Positions 1 through 7,988 of a stretch of DNA of 64,000 nt are shown here, one piece after another. Origin of the DNA: Coprococcus phoceensis (GTDB taxonomy: Bacteria > Bacillota > Clostridia > Lachnospirales > Lachnospiraceae); NCBI RefSeq assembly GCF_900104635.1, contig NZ_FNWC01000007.1:310001-374000 (forward strand), written 5' to 3'. The translations under genes were made by a program, and so were the position numbers. Positions within the stretch are counted from its first letter, which is position 1; each line of letters opens with the position of its first letter. The notes beneath the pieces were generated by a model. It saw nothing but the letters and a program-made list of their open reading frames with translations, did not search any database and had not been told where the DNA came from.

Positions 1-2
1 TG

Positions 3-785
3 CCAAAAGAAGAACTTGTGAAGGCACTTGAAGGCGAAGGAGTACATGTCGAGGAACATCCATACCTTCCATATGCACTTCGAATATCTTCTTATAATTA
101 TTTAGGAGAGCTTGAGACGTTTCAAAAAGGAGCGTTTTCGGTGCAGGATATCAGCTCCATGCTTGTGGCACATTTGGCAGAACCAAAAGAAGGAGACGAG
201 ATCATAGATGTCTGTGCAGCACCCGGTGGAAAGGCACTTCACATGGCAGAGGTACTTTGTGGTACAGGGCATGTGCAGGCGAGAGATCTGACAGAATATA
301 AGGTGGGGCTTATAGAGGAAAACATCTTACGCTCTGGTATGACAAACATCGAAGCAGTCAGGTGGGATGCGACTCAAAAAGATGAAACTGCAGTTGAAAA
401 GGCAGATATTGTGGTGGCAGATCTTCCGTGCTCCGGACTGGGAGTGCTTGGGAAAAAGACGGATCTGAAATATAAGATGACAGAAGAGACACAAAAAGAA
501 TTGGTGGCTCTTCAACGCAAGATGCTGTCGACAGTCAAAGATTATGTGAAGCCGGGAGGAACTTTGGTTTACAGCACATGTACAATTCACGAAGAAGAAA
601 ATATGGGTAACGTACATTGGTTCTTAGAACAGAATAAAGAGTTTGAACTTGTGCCGATTGCACAGTTATTGTGCGAAGAGTTGAAAAATGATGTTGTGGA
701 ACAAGGGTGTATTCAACTTCTGCCGGGGATACATGACAGTGATGGATTTTTCATTGCAAAGTTTAGAAAGGTGAAATGTGAATAA
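3..785 (+). CDS. rsmB: 16S rRNA m5C methyltransferase RsmB, 5'-truncated by window edge
   Basis: The C-terminal 260 residues of an RsmB/Sun-type SAM-dependent methyltransferase, which methylates C5 of a 16S rRNA cytosine (C967 in E. coli). The reading frame is already open at base 3, so the true start and the N-terminal NusB-like domain lie upstream of the window. Visible motifs are the SAM-binding stretch VCAAPGGKALHMAE, motif IV DLPCSGLGVLG with its Pro-Cys, and STCTIHEEE with the catalytic cysteine (codon 579-581). It ends 6 nt before rlmN and is the first visible gene of the rlmN-phosphatase-kinase-rsgA operon, a common Firmicutes order. The family is certain. The exact RsmB subtype rests on context and the C-terminal motifs. 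Confidence 0.93.
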   Translation, partial: PKEELVKALEGEGVHVEEHPYLPYALRISSYNYLGELETFQKGAFSVQDISSMLVAHLAEPKEGDEIIDVCAAPGGKALHMAEVLCGTGHVQARDLTEYKVGLIEENILRSGMTNIEAVRWDATQKDETAVEKADIVVADLPCSGLGVLGKKTDLKYKMTEETQKELVALQRKMLSTVKDYVKPGGTLVYSTCTIHEEENMGNVHWFLEQNKEFELVPIAQLLCEELKNDVVEQGCIQLLPGIHDSDGFFIAKFRKVKCE

Positions 786-791
786 AAGATC

Positions 792-1829
792 ATGGAGAAA
801 AAAGATATCAGATCATATACATTTGAAGAATTAAAACAAGAGATGGAACATCTCGGAGAAAAGTCGTTTCGGGCAAAGCAGGTGTATGAATGGCTGCATG
901 TAAAGCTTGCAGATTCTTTTGAAGAGATGACGAATCTGTCAAAAGCACTCAGAGAAAAGCTGGATGCAGCTTATGAGATCGCACCGGTAAAAATGCTTGA
1001 GAGACAGGAATCAAAACTGGACGGCACAAATAAATTTCTGTTTTGCCTACAGGATGGACATGTGGTGGAAAGTGTTCTGATGAAGTATAAGCATGGAAAT
1101 TCTGTCTGTATTTCCTCGCAGGTCGGATGTCGGATGGGATGTAAATTCTGTGCATCTACCATCGGAGGATTGGAGAGAAATCTAAAGGCATCAGAGATGC
1201 TGGGACAGATTTATCAGATTCAGAAAATATCGGGGGAACGTGTTTCGAACGTAGTTGTGATGGGAACAGGGGAACCGATGGATAATTATGATAACTTTCT
1301 GAAATTCATACATATATTGACCGATGAACACGGTTTACATATCAGCCAAAGGAACATTACGGTATCGACTTGTGGAATCGTTCCGAATATGAAGAGACTT
1401 GCCGAGGAAAAATTACAGATTACCTTGGCGCTTTCCCTGCATGGTTCTACGCAGGAAAAGCGAAAAGTATTGATGCCGGTTGCAAACAAATATGAACTTT
1501 CTGAGGTGCTTGCGGCGTGCGACTATTATTTTGAAAAGACGGGAAGAAGAGTGACGTTTGAGTACAGTCTGGTACATGGAGTGAACGATAAAGAGGAAGA
1601 TGCAGCGGAATTAATCCACATTTTAAAACATCGTAATTGCCATCTGAATCTGATTCCTGTAAATCCGATTAAAGAGCGTACATTCGAGAAACCAAGCAAA
1701 AAAAATGCCATGAATTTCAAAAATAAACTTGAAAAAAGCGGAATAAATGTTACTATTAGAAGAGAAATGGGCTCTGATATCGACGGAGCCTGTGGACAAC
1801 TAAGACGACGTTATGTAGAGACAAAGTAA
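792..1829 (+). CDS. rlmN: Dual-specificity RNA methyltransferase RlmN
   Basis: A radical SAM enzyme that methylates C2 of A2503 in 23S rRNA (and A37 of some tRNAs). The protein has 345 residues, the usual family length. The 4Fe-4S cluster motif is C113-x3-C117-x2-C120 (CRMGCKFC). The GTGEPMDNYDNF segment is the conserved SAM-contact loop. The second catalytic cysteine, which carries the methyl in the ping-pong mechanism, is C334 in DIDGACGQLR near the C-terminus. The start is the ATG 6 nt after the rsmB stop, and only a weak purine-rich stretch precedes it, so translation may be coupled to rsmB. It is co-directional with the phosphatase gene 11 nt downstream. Confidence 0.96.
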   Translation: MEKKDIRSYTFEELKQEMEHLGEKSFRAKQVYEWLHVKLADSFEEMTNLSKALREKLDAAYEIAPVKMLERQESKLDGTNKFLFCLQDGHVVESVLMKYKHGNSVCISSQVGCRMGCKFCASTIGGLERNLKASEMLGQIYQIQKISGERVSNVVVMGTGEPMDNYDNFLKFIHILTDEHGLHISQRNITVSTCGIVPNMKRLAEEKLQITLALSLHGSTQEKRKVLMPVANKYELSEVLAACDYYFEKTGRRVTFEYSLVHGVNDKEEDAAELIHILKHRNCHLNLIPVNPIKERTFEKPSKKNAMNFKNKLEKSGINVTIRREMGSDIDGACGQLRRRYVETK

Positions 1830-1840
1830 AAGGAGAGCAT

Positions 1841-2581
1841 ATGAAGACGTTTTCAAAGACAGATATTGGAAGAAAACGAGAGGTGAATCAGGATTACGTA
1901 TTTGTATCAGATCAGCCGGTCGGGAATATTCCGAATCTTTTAATAGTTGCAGACGGTATGGGGGGACATAATGCGGGGGATTACGCATCCAAATTTGTTG
2001 TGGAAGTTCTGAAAAAAGAGCTTGCCAAGAGCAGAGAAGATGGTCCGAGAGCAATGATGAAAAAAGCGATTGCATCTGCAAATCATCAATTGATCGCAGA
2101 GTCCAAAACCGATGCCAGACTAGAAGGAATGGGAACAACATTAGTTGCTGCCACAGTGATTGAGCATACATTATATTTTGCGAATGTAGGTGACAGCAGG
2201 CTTTATTTACTGAATGATGAGATCAGACAATTATCAAAAGACCATTCGTTAGTACAGGAAATGGTACGTCTTGGGGGACTTAACGCAGAGGAAGCGAAAC
2301 ATCATCCGGATAAGAACATTATCACAAGAGCCATTGGAGTAAAAGAAGATGTAGAGATTGATTTCTTTGAGCATCGCCTGAAAAAAGGAGATATTATTTT
2401 GATGTGCACAGATGGACTGAGCAATATGGTGGAGGATGAAGAGATATTTCAGATTGTTCGCAGTTCCAGAGATGTTGTGGAGGCAGTGGAACAATTAATA
2501 GAAAGAGCAAATAGCAACGGCGGAAAGGACAACATTGGGGTTATTGTCGCAGAGCCGTTTGCAGGTGAGGTGAGTATATGA
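1841..2581 (+). CDS. prpC: PP2C-family protein phosphatase (PrpC/Stp type)
   Basis: A 246-residue soluble PPM/PP2C serine/threonine phosphatase and the partner of the PASTA kinase that follows. All the metal-binding PP2C motifs are present in order: TDIGRKREVNQD at the N-terminus, ADGMGGHNAGD, GMGTTLVAA, VGDSRLYLL, CTDGLSNMVEDEEI and KDNIGVIVAE. An AAGGAGAG ribosome site precedes the ATG. The last four bases overlap the kinase start (ATGA), so the two are translationally coupled. In Bacillus and relatives this pair controls cell wall growth and germination by reversible phosphorylation; the same role here is inferred from family and gene order. Confidence 0.95.
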   Translation: MKTFSKTDIGRKREVNQDYVFVSDQPVGNIPNLLIVADGMGGHNAGDYASKFVVEVLKKELAKSREDGPRAMMKKAIASANHQLIAESKTDARLEGMGTTLVAATVIEHTLYFANVGDSRLYLLNDEIRQLSKDHSLVQEMVRLGGLNAEEAKHHPDKNIITRAIGVKEDVEIDFFEHRLKKGDIILMCTDGLSNMVEDEEIFQIVRSSRDVVEAVEQLIERANSNGGKDNIGVIVAEPFAGEVSI

Positions 2582-4677
2582 TTAAAGAAGGAGTTTTGAT
2601 TGGCGATCGCTATGAGATCATGGGTAGAATCGGCACCGGGGGGATGGCGGATGTCTATAAGGGGAGAGATCATAAGCTGAATCGTTATGTCGCGCTCAAA
2701 GTATTAAAGCGCGAATTCAGAGAAGATGAATTGTTTGTAAAAAAGTTTCAATCAGAGGCACAGGCAGCAGCCGGACTGATGCATCCGAACATTGTAAATG
2801 TATATGATGTCGGGGAAGACCGGGGTCTGTATTTTATGGTCATGGAACTGGTAGAAGGAATTACATTAAAAGAGTATATCCAGAAAAAAGTAAGACTGAC
2901 ACCGAAAGAAGTAATCAGTATTACACTTCAAGTGTGTGCAGGTATTGAGGCGGCACATAACAATGGAATTATCCACAGAGATATTAAGCCGCAGAATATC
3001 ATGATATCAAAAGAAGGAAAAGTGAAAGTGACAGATTTCGGGATTGCGAAGGCTACGACATCGAATACGATCAGTACCAATGCGATGGGATCTGTACATT
3101 ACACATCTCCGGAACAGGCACGAGGCGGCTTCAGTGATATCAGAAGCGATATCTATTCGCTTGGTATTACAATGTTTGAGATGATCACAGGAGAACTCCC
3201 GTTTGACGGAGAGACGACAGTGTCTATTGCAATCAAACATTTGCAGGAAGATATTGCCGCGCCGTCAGAATTGGTACCGGATATCCCATATAGCTTAGAG
3301 CGCATTATTCTGAAATGTACACAGAAAAGCTCAGACAGACGTTATCAGAATATGGGAGAACTCATCAGCGATCTGAAGCGTTCTTTGGTGGATCCTGAGG
3401 GAGATTTTGTCACGATTGCACCATTTGCAAGCGTTGCGGATACCGTTGCAATCACACCAGATGAGTTGGAGCGCATTCAGAAAGAGGCAGCTTATGACGA
3501 TGACGGTGAGTATGATGAGTACGACGATGAAGATTACGATGACGATGATGAATACGATGAAGAGGATGACGAGTACGATGAGTACGACGATGAGGACTAC
3601 GAAAAAGGGAAACGCGGTTCTAAAAAGAAAGATTCAGAAGTGAATCCAAAGATGGCAAAGCTTATGAAGATTCTCACAGCCGTCGTAGCAGCCATTATTG
3701 TATTTATTCTTGTGTTTACAGTCGGAAAAGCAACCGGACTTTTGAAGTTTAATTCGAAAAATGTAGAGACGACAGACAATAAAAAAGTGGAAACTCCGAA
3801 TTTTGAAGGAAAGACACTGGAGGAAGCAAAGGCGTTGGCGAAGAAAAAGGGACTGACTTTGGAGGTTGTAAAAGAGGCAACGTCTACAAAATATGAAAAA
3901 GGAATTGTCTCAAAACAGATGACCGGAAAGGGAACATCGGTAAAAAAAGGCACAAAGATTCAAGTTTGGGTCAGCACCGGACTTGAGGGTGAGGAGATTA
4001 CGATTCCGGATGTCAGCGGAATGTCTGAAGATGATGCAAAGCAGAAATTGATCGATAAGGGATTTAAAGAAGCAAATATCTCAGTGGAAGAGCAGGAAAG
4101 TGACAATGTGGATGCCGGATTGGTTATCTCGACGACACCGGAAGCAAATTCAAAAGCAACGGAAGATACAAAGATAACAATCTACGTAAGTACGGGTGCT
4201 GAAAAAGTAACAGTGCCGAACTTGGTTGGCAAATCACAGGAAGATGCCGAGAGTGCGTTGTCAGCAGTTGGACTGAGCGGAAGCGCCTCAGAAGAGTATA
4301 GTGATACAGAGGCAGGAAAAGTTATTCGTCAGGACATTGACTCAGGAGAAAAAGTAGATAAGGGAACAACAGTCTCTTACGTGGTAAGCAAAGGAGCGAA
4401 ACCGGAAGAAAAGGTTACTATGCCTCCGGTAGTAGGAGTATATCAAAGCAGAGCAGAATCTTTGCTTCGTGCAGCGGGATTGTCCGTTGGAAAAGTAACA
4501 TCGGAATACTCGGATGAAGATGCTGAAGGAGTAGTTATTTCTGCAAGTTTTAACGAAGGAGATAAACTAAATCCTGGCACTGTTGTAAACCTGGTTGTAA
4601 GTAAAGGTGCGAAGCCATCAGAGCCGGAGACACCAACAACACCGGATCAAGGCAATGGAAATTCGTCAACACAATAG
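2578..4677 (+). CDS. prkC: PASTA-domain Ser/Thr protein kinase (PrkC/PknB type)
   Basis: A 699-residue membrane kinase. The cytoplasmic kinase domain covers about residues 10-275: glycine loop GRIGTGGMADVYKG, ATP lysine K41, catalytic loop HRDIKPQN (H133-D135) and DFG at 153-155. A juxtamembrane linker follows (about 307-342) made almost only of Asp, Glu and Tyr. One membrane helix spans about 363-387. Four extracellular PASTA repeats begin near residues 404, 470, 540 and 608, then a short Pro/Thr tail. PASTA repeats in this family bind peptidoglycan fragments and lipid II. The gene overlaps the phosphatase gene by 4 nt. The acidic tyrosine-rich linker is unusual and is listed as a finding. 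Confidence 0.96.
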   Translation: MIKEGVLIGDRYEIMGRIGTGGMADVYKGRDHKLNRYVALKVLKREFREDELFVKKFQSEAQAAAGLMHPNIVNVYDVGEDRGLYFMVMELVEGITLKEYIQKKVRLTPKEVISITLQVCAGIEAAHNNGIIHRDIKPQNIMISKEGKVKVTDFGIAKATTSNTISTNAMGSVHYTSPEQARGGFSDIRSDIYSLGITMFEMITGELPFDGETTVSIAIKHLQEDIAAPSELVPDIPYSLERIILKCTQKSSDRRYQNMGELISDLKRSLVDPEGDFVTIAPFASVADTVAITPDELERIQKEAAYDDDGEYDEYDDEDYDDDDEYDEEDDEYDEYDDEDYEKGKRGSKKKDSEVNPKMAKLMKILTAVVAAIIVFILVFTVGKATGLLKFNSKNVETTDNKKVETPNFEGKTLEEAKALAKKKGLTLEVVKEATSTKYEKGIVSKQMTGKGTSVKKGTKIQVWVSTGLEGEEITIPDVSGMSEDDAKQKLIDKGFKEANISVEEQESDNVDAGLVISTTPEANSKATEDTKITIYVSTGAEKVTVPNLVGKSQEDAESALSAVGLSGSASEEYSDTEAGKVIRQDIDSGEKVDKGTTVSYVVSKGAKPEEKVTMPPVVGVYQSRAESLLRAAGLSVGKVTSEYSDEDAEGVVISASFNEGDKLNPGTVVNLVVSKGAKPSEPETPTTPDQGNGNSSTQ

Positions 4678-4696
4678 AATCAATAAGGAACTATTT

Positions 4697-5575
4697 ATGC
4701 AGGGAAAGATAGTAAAAGGAATTGCCGGATTCTACTACGTTCACGTAGTAGAATTCGGTCTTTATGAATGTAAGGCAAAAGGAGTTTTCCGAAAAGAAAA
4801 GATAAAACCTCTTGTCGGAGATAATGTAGAAATTGATGTTTTAGATGAAGCAGAGAAAAAAGGGAATATCGTTGAAGTTTTGGAAAGGAAGAATGAGTTG
4901 ATTCGCCCGGCGGTGGCAAATATTGATCAGGCTCTGGTTGTGTTTGCGGTGACCAAACCAAAACCACATTTCAACCTTTTAGATCGTTTTTTAATTATGA
5001 TGGAAAGTAAGGGAATACCGGTTGTCCTTTGCTTTAATAAGAAAGATATTGCAAAAGAACCGGAGATACAACACTTGAAAGAAATCTATGAGTCTTGTGG
5101 CTACCAGATGATTTTTACAAGCGCACTGGGAAAAGAGAATATTGAGAACGTAAAACAACTGCTCCGTGGAAAGACAACAGCCATTGCGGGACCATCCGGG
5201 GTAGGAAAATCTTCACTGATTAATATTTTTCAACCGGATGCCAATATGGAGACCGGTACGATCAGTGAAAAGATTGAAAGAGGGAAACATACGACAAGAC
5301 ATTCAGAATTGATTTGTATCGAGGAGGATACTTATATTATGGATACGCCTGGATTCAGTTCTCTCTATACAAATGATTTTGAAAAAGAAGAATTAAAATA
5401 TTATTTTACGGAATTTGAACCGTATGAGGGAAAGTGTAAATTTCAGGGATGTGATCATGTACATGAACCAAATTGTGCGGTGAAAGCAGCGCTTGAGGAG
5501 GGAAAGATACACCACATTCGATATGAAAACTATTTAGAAATGTACAACGAGTTGAAAGAGAAGAGGAGATATTAG
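4697..5575 (+). CDS. rsgA: Ribosome small subunit-dependent GTPase RsgA
   Basis: A circularly permuted GTPase that helps mature the 30S subunit. I place the start at ATG 4697 because an AAGGAA ribosome site lies just before it and the protein then begins at the OB-fold (MQGKIVKGIAGFYYV), giving the usual 292 residues. A longer frame running back into the kinase gene has no support. The order is OB domain (1-75), permuted G domain with NKKDI, P-loop GPSGVGKSS (G165-S173) and DTPGF, then a C-terminal zinc finger with Cys-x4-Cys-x-His and a further Cys (CKFQGCDHVHEPNC). It sits 19 nt after prkC and 2 nt before rpe, in the same operon. Confidence 0.95.
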   Translation: MQGKIVKGIAGFYYVHVVEFGLYECKAKGVFRKEKIKPLVGDNVEIDVLDEAEKKGNIVEVLERKNELIRPAVANIDQALVVFAVTKPKPHFNLLDRFLIMMESKGIPVVLCFNKKDIAKEPEIQHLKEIYESCGYQMIFTSALGKENIENVKQLLRGKTTAIAGPSGVGKSSLINIFQPDANMETGTISEKIERGKHTTRHSELICIEEDTYIMDTPGFSSLYTNDFEKEELKYYFTEFEPYEGKCKFQGCDHVHEPNCAVKAALEEGKIHHIRYENYLEMYNELKEKRRY

Positions 5576-5577
5576 TT

Positions 5578-6237
5578 ATGATGATTTTAGCACCATCGAT
5601 TTTGGCGGCAGATTTTAAAGAACTGGGGAAGGAGATCCAGACAATCGAAGAAAATGGGGCTCAATATCTGCATTTTGATGTGATGGATGGAATGTTTGTG
5701 CCGAGTATTTCTTTTGGGGTTCCGGTATTGGAGTCTATCCGTCCTACTACGAAGCTTGTGTGTGATGCACACCTTATGGTGACAGAACCGATTCGCTATG
5801 TGGAAGCGTTTGCAAAAGCAGGGGCGGATTTGATCACGGTACACCTGGAGGCTTGTGAAGACATCAATGCGACAATTGAAAAGATTAGAGCATGCGGATG
5901 TAAAGTGGGCGTTTCCATCTGTCCGGATACACCGGTGATCTCAGTGAAAAATCTGCTGAAGAAAGTAGACATGATTCTGATCATGTCTGTACATCCAGGG
6001 TTTGGCGGTCAGGCATTTATTCCGGAATCATTGGATAAAATCCGTGAATTGAAAGCGATGATCGATACAGAAGGGTTATGTGTGGATATTCAGGTTGATG
6101 GTGGAATCTATACACATAATGTGGAAGAAGTCATTGAGGCAGGAGCCAATGTGATTGTAGCAGGATCCGCTATCTTTAAGGGGGATACAGCAAATAATAC
6201 AAAAGAAATGCTAGAGATTTTAAAGAGATATGAATAA
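5578..6237 (+). CDS. rpe: Ribulose-phosphate 3-epimerase
   Basis: A cytoplasmic TIM-barrel enzyme that interconverts ribulose 5-phosphate and xylulose 5-phosphate in the pentose phosphate pathway. It has 219 residues, the family norm. Diagnostic segments are LAPSILAADF at the N-terminus, HFDVMDGMFVPSISFG with the metal-binding His and Asp, DAHLMVTEP, MSVHPGFGGQAFIP and VDGGIY with the second catalytic Asp. Two adjacent ATG codons at 5578 and 5581 are both possible starts. It follows rsgA by 2 nt and overlaps the thiamine pyrophosphokinase gene by 8 nt. The rsgA-rpe-thiN order is the standard Firmicutes arrangement. Confidence 0.96.
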   Translation: MMILAPSILAADFKELGKEIQTIEENGAQYLHFDVMDGMFVPSISFGVPVLESIRPTTKLVCDAHLMVTEPIRYVEAFAKAGADLITVHLEACEDINATIEKIRACGCKVGVSICPDTPVISVKNLLKKVDMILIMSVHPGFGGQAFIPESLDKIRELKAMIDTEGLCVDIQVDGGIYTHNVEEVIEAGANVIVAGSAIFKGDTANNTKEMLEILKRYE

Positions 6238-6904
6238 AAAGGGATTGATTATCAGCGGTGGTACCATCAACACTTCGTTTGCATTGCAGACATTGAAGGA
6301 AGTACAGCCGGATTATATTATTGGAGTGGACAAAGGTTTGGAATTCCTCTATCAGAATCAGATAGTGCCAAGCCATATCGTCGGAGATTTTGACAGTGCG
6401 AATCCTGAAATCGTAAGTTATTATAAAGAGCATACAACGGTTCCTATTCGAAAATTTAATCCGGTCAAAGATGCATCGGACACAGAGATTGCGGTGCGGC
6501 TTGCACTGGAGTTGAAGGTGAAAGAACTTTGGATATTAGGAGGGACCGGGACAAGGATAGATCATGTCCTGGCAAATATTCAAGTGTTAAAAATACCGTA
6601 TGATGCAGGAGTGGAAGCTTATATTGTGGATGTCTGTAATAAGATTTCTCTGATTGGAAAAGAGACATGCCTGAAAAAAGAGGATGCGTTCGGACCTTAT
6701 TTTTCGGTGTTTCCGTTGGGAGGAATTGTGGAACATTTTTCACTTGAAGGGGCGAAATATCCACTTTGTGATCATACGCTCTGCCCGTATGACAGCCTGT
6801 GCGTAAGCAATCAGATTCAGGACGAAGAAGTGAGGATTACTTTTCCGAAAGGGTTGGTAATATTGATGGAGACAAGAGACGAAGAATCCGTGTGCTTCTG
6901 TTGA
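6230..6904 (+). CDS. thiN: Thiamine pyrophosphokinase (thiamine diphosphokinase)
   Basis: Transfers pyrophosphate from ATP to thiamine to make thiamine diphosphate. The 224-residue protein has the family's N-terminal Rossmann-like half with the acidic motif VGDFDSA (phosphate and Mg binding), followed by KDASDTEIAVRLAL and GGTGTRIDHVLANI, all typical of bacterial ThiN. The C-terminal half is the thiamine-binding beta-sandwich. It overlaps the end of rpe by 8 nt, so the two are probably translationally coupled. It is the last gene of the rsmB-to-thiN operon; a clear intrinsic terminator follows 12 nt later. Confidence 0.93.
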   Translation: MNKKGLIISGGTINTSFALQTLKEVQPDYIIGVDKGLEFLYQNQIVPSHIVGDFDSANPEIVSYYKEHTTVPIRKFNPVKDASDTEIAVRLALELKVKELWILGGTGTRIDHVLANIQVLKIPYDAGVEAYIVDVCNKISLIGKETCLKKEDAFGPYFSVFPLGGIVEHFSLEGAKYPLCDHTLCPYDSLCVSNQIQDEEVRITFPKGLVILMETRDEESVCFC

Positions 6905-6916
6905 AAAAAGGAAAGT

Positions 6917-6953
6917 CAATGCGATATGATAAACGAGATCGCATTGGTTTTTT
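6917..6953 (+). terminator. Intrinsic terminator of the rsmB-thiN operon
   Basis: A perfect 9-bp stem (CAATGCGAT at 6917-6925 with ATCGCATTG at 6938-6946) is followed by a T run at 6948-6953. It lies 12 nt after the thiN stop. Confidence 0.88.
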
Positions 6954-7094
6954 AACTTTTTGATTTGTAAAAACGCGAAGGTTCCTTTAGATTAAGATTC
7001 GGAAAATAGATTTTACGAATATTTAATGATGCATGTTGTGTAATTTTACAGGAGTATAGTATCATTACATAAATTGCTAAGAAGAGGTGATATC

Positions 7095-7400
7095 GTGGAT
7101 TTTATATTTTTCTTACTTCCTGTATTTATAGCGATGACAATATCCATATTCATGACAAAAAGATGGGGAATGGGTGAAAAAGTTGATAAAGGAATTGCAT
7201 TTTGTTACTGGAAACTCAGTTATAGAAGAAAATTTATTAGAACATTATGGATGATTCCAATAGAGTTTGTCGTTCTTATTTGTTTTCATAACACATTTCA
7301 ATCTAATCTTTGGACAGGTTTGGCCGCAACTGCGATGGCGATTTTGTTATTGATTCAAGCTGTATATAATTATAAAAAATGGAAAAATGAAAGGATATGA
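7095..7400 (+). CDS. Small membrane protein, unknown function
   Basis: A 101-residue protein I do not recognise. The GTG at 7095 is chosen because AGAGGTGA lies 4 nt upstream; a TTG at 7074 would add seven residues without a ribosome site. The N-terminal segment FIFFLLPVFIAMTISIFM is a probable membrane helix, followed by a basic stretch (YRRKFIRTLW) and two more hydrophobic segments (IPIEFVVLICF; GLAATAMAILLLIQAVY). The tail is lysine-rich, giving a predicted two- to three-helix inner membrane protein. It stands alone between the thiN terminator and the decayed integrase, so context does not suggest a role. It may be cargo of the lost mobile element. Confidence 0.6.
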   Translation: MDFIFFLLPVFIAMTISIFMTKRWGMGEKVDKGIAFCYWKLSYRRKFIRTLWMIPIEFVVLICFHNTFQSNLWTGLAATAMAILLLIQAVYNYKKWKNERI

Positions 7401-7437
7401 GATGGTAAGAAGCATAAAAAAATAGATTCCGTTAAGA

Positions 7438-7466
7438 TTGAAAAAACGGAGTCCTTGTGATATACT
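7438..7466 (+). promoter_or_regulatory. SigA-type promoter of the decayed integrase
   Basis: TTGAAA (7438-7443), a 17-nt spacer and TATACT (7461-7466) form a near-consensus promoter 46 nt upstream of the integrase ATG. GAGTCC (7449-7454) inside the spacer can pair with GGACTC (7480-7485), which is followed by eight Ts, so a weak terminator-like hairpin overlaps this promoter. Confidence 0.65.
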
Positions 7467-7511
7467 TTATATTTGCGTTGGACTCTTTTTTTTACGTGAA
7501 AGGAGTCTGTT

Positions 7512-7935
7512 ATGGGGAAAAAATTTAAAAGGCAAAGAGTGTGGAAAAGGTATTTTTCAAAGAAAGGACAGTTTATATTTCGCAAGATTTTATGCTAAAA
7601 ATGGTACGCGTCAAAATAGATATTTCAAAACGCTGCCAGAAGCAAAAAAATGGCTTATTTCTTGAAGTGGCAGCACATTCTCATTGTGTGATGAAGCAGG
7701 AATCAAACGCTTTTATATGCACTCCTTACGACATACTTATGCTACACGCGCGATTGAACGTGGCGTACAACCTAAAGTGCTGCAACAGCTTTCAGGGCAC
7801 GCAAGTATAAAAACAACAATGGACAGATATGTTCATGTTACGGATGAGTCACTGGTAAATGCAATACGTCAATTTCAACAAGCTACGCCGCCAGTTAAAC
7901 AAAAAGGGCGTAAAAAGGGCGTACAAGAAATATAG
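7512..7935 (+). pseudogene. Decayed phage/ICE tyrosine integrase (frameshift, stop, internal deletion)
   Basis: Remnant of a tyrosine recombinase. A strong ribosome site (GGAG) precedes ATG 7512, but that frame closes early. The conserved arm-binding domain continues in the next frame (GKGIFQRKDSLYFARFYAKN, then YFKTLPEAKKWLIS), so one base was inserted near the GGGG/AAAAAA run at 7514-7521. The frame then meets TGA at 7663-7665. In the same frame it jumps straight to the C-terminal catalytic end: HSLRHTYATRAIERGVQPK, LSGHASIKTTMDRYVHV. The core-binding domain and the first half of the catalytic domain, roughly 200 or more residues, are missing. The R-H-x-x-Y end and the nucleophile Tyr remain. 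This marks a former integrated element. Type is certain; function is surely lost. Confidence 0.88.
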
Positions 7936-7988
7936 AGAAAGGCAGAAAACCGCAAAATTATAGGGTTTCTGGACAGGTAAAGACAAAA

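Noticed and set aside
3407..3643. A 78-codon Met/Thr/Ser-rich frame inside prkC
   Set aside because: It is the shifted reading of the GAT/GAG/TAC repeats of the acidic linker; the kinase frame is clearly the coding one.
4607..4696. N-terminal extension of rsgA into prkC
   Set aside because: The extra 30 residues are out-of-frame kinase sequence, with no ribosome site; ATG 4697 has one and starts the OB fold.
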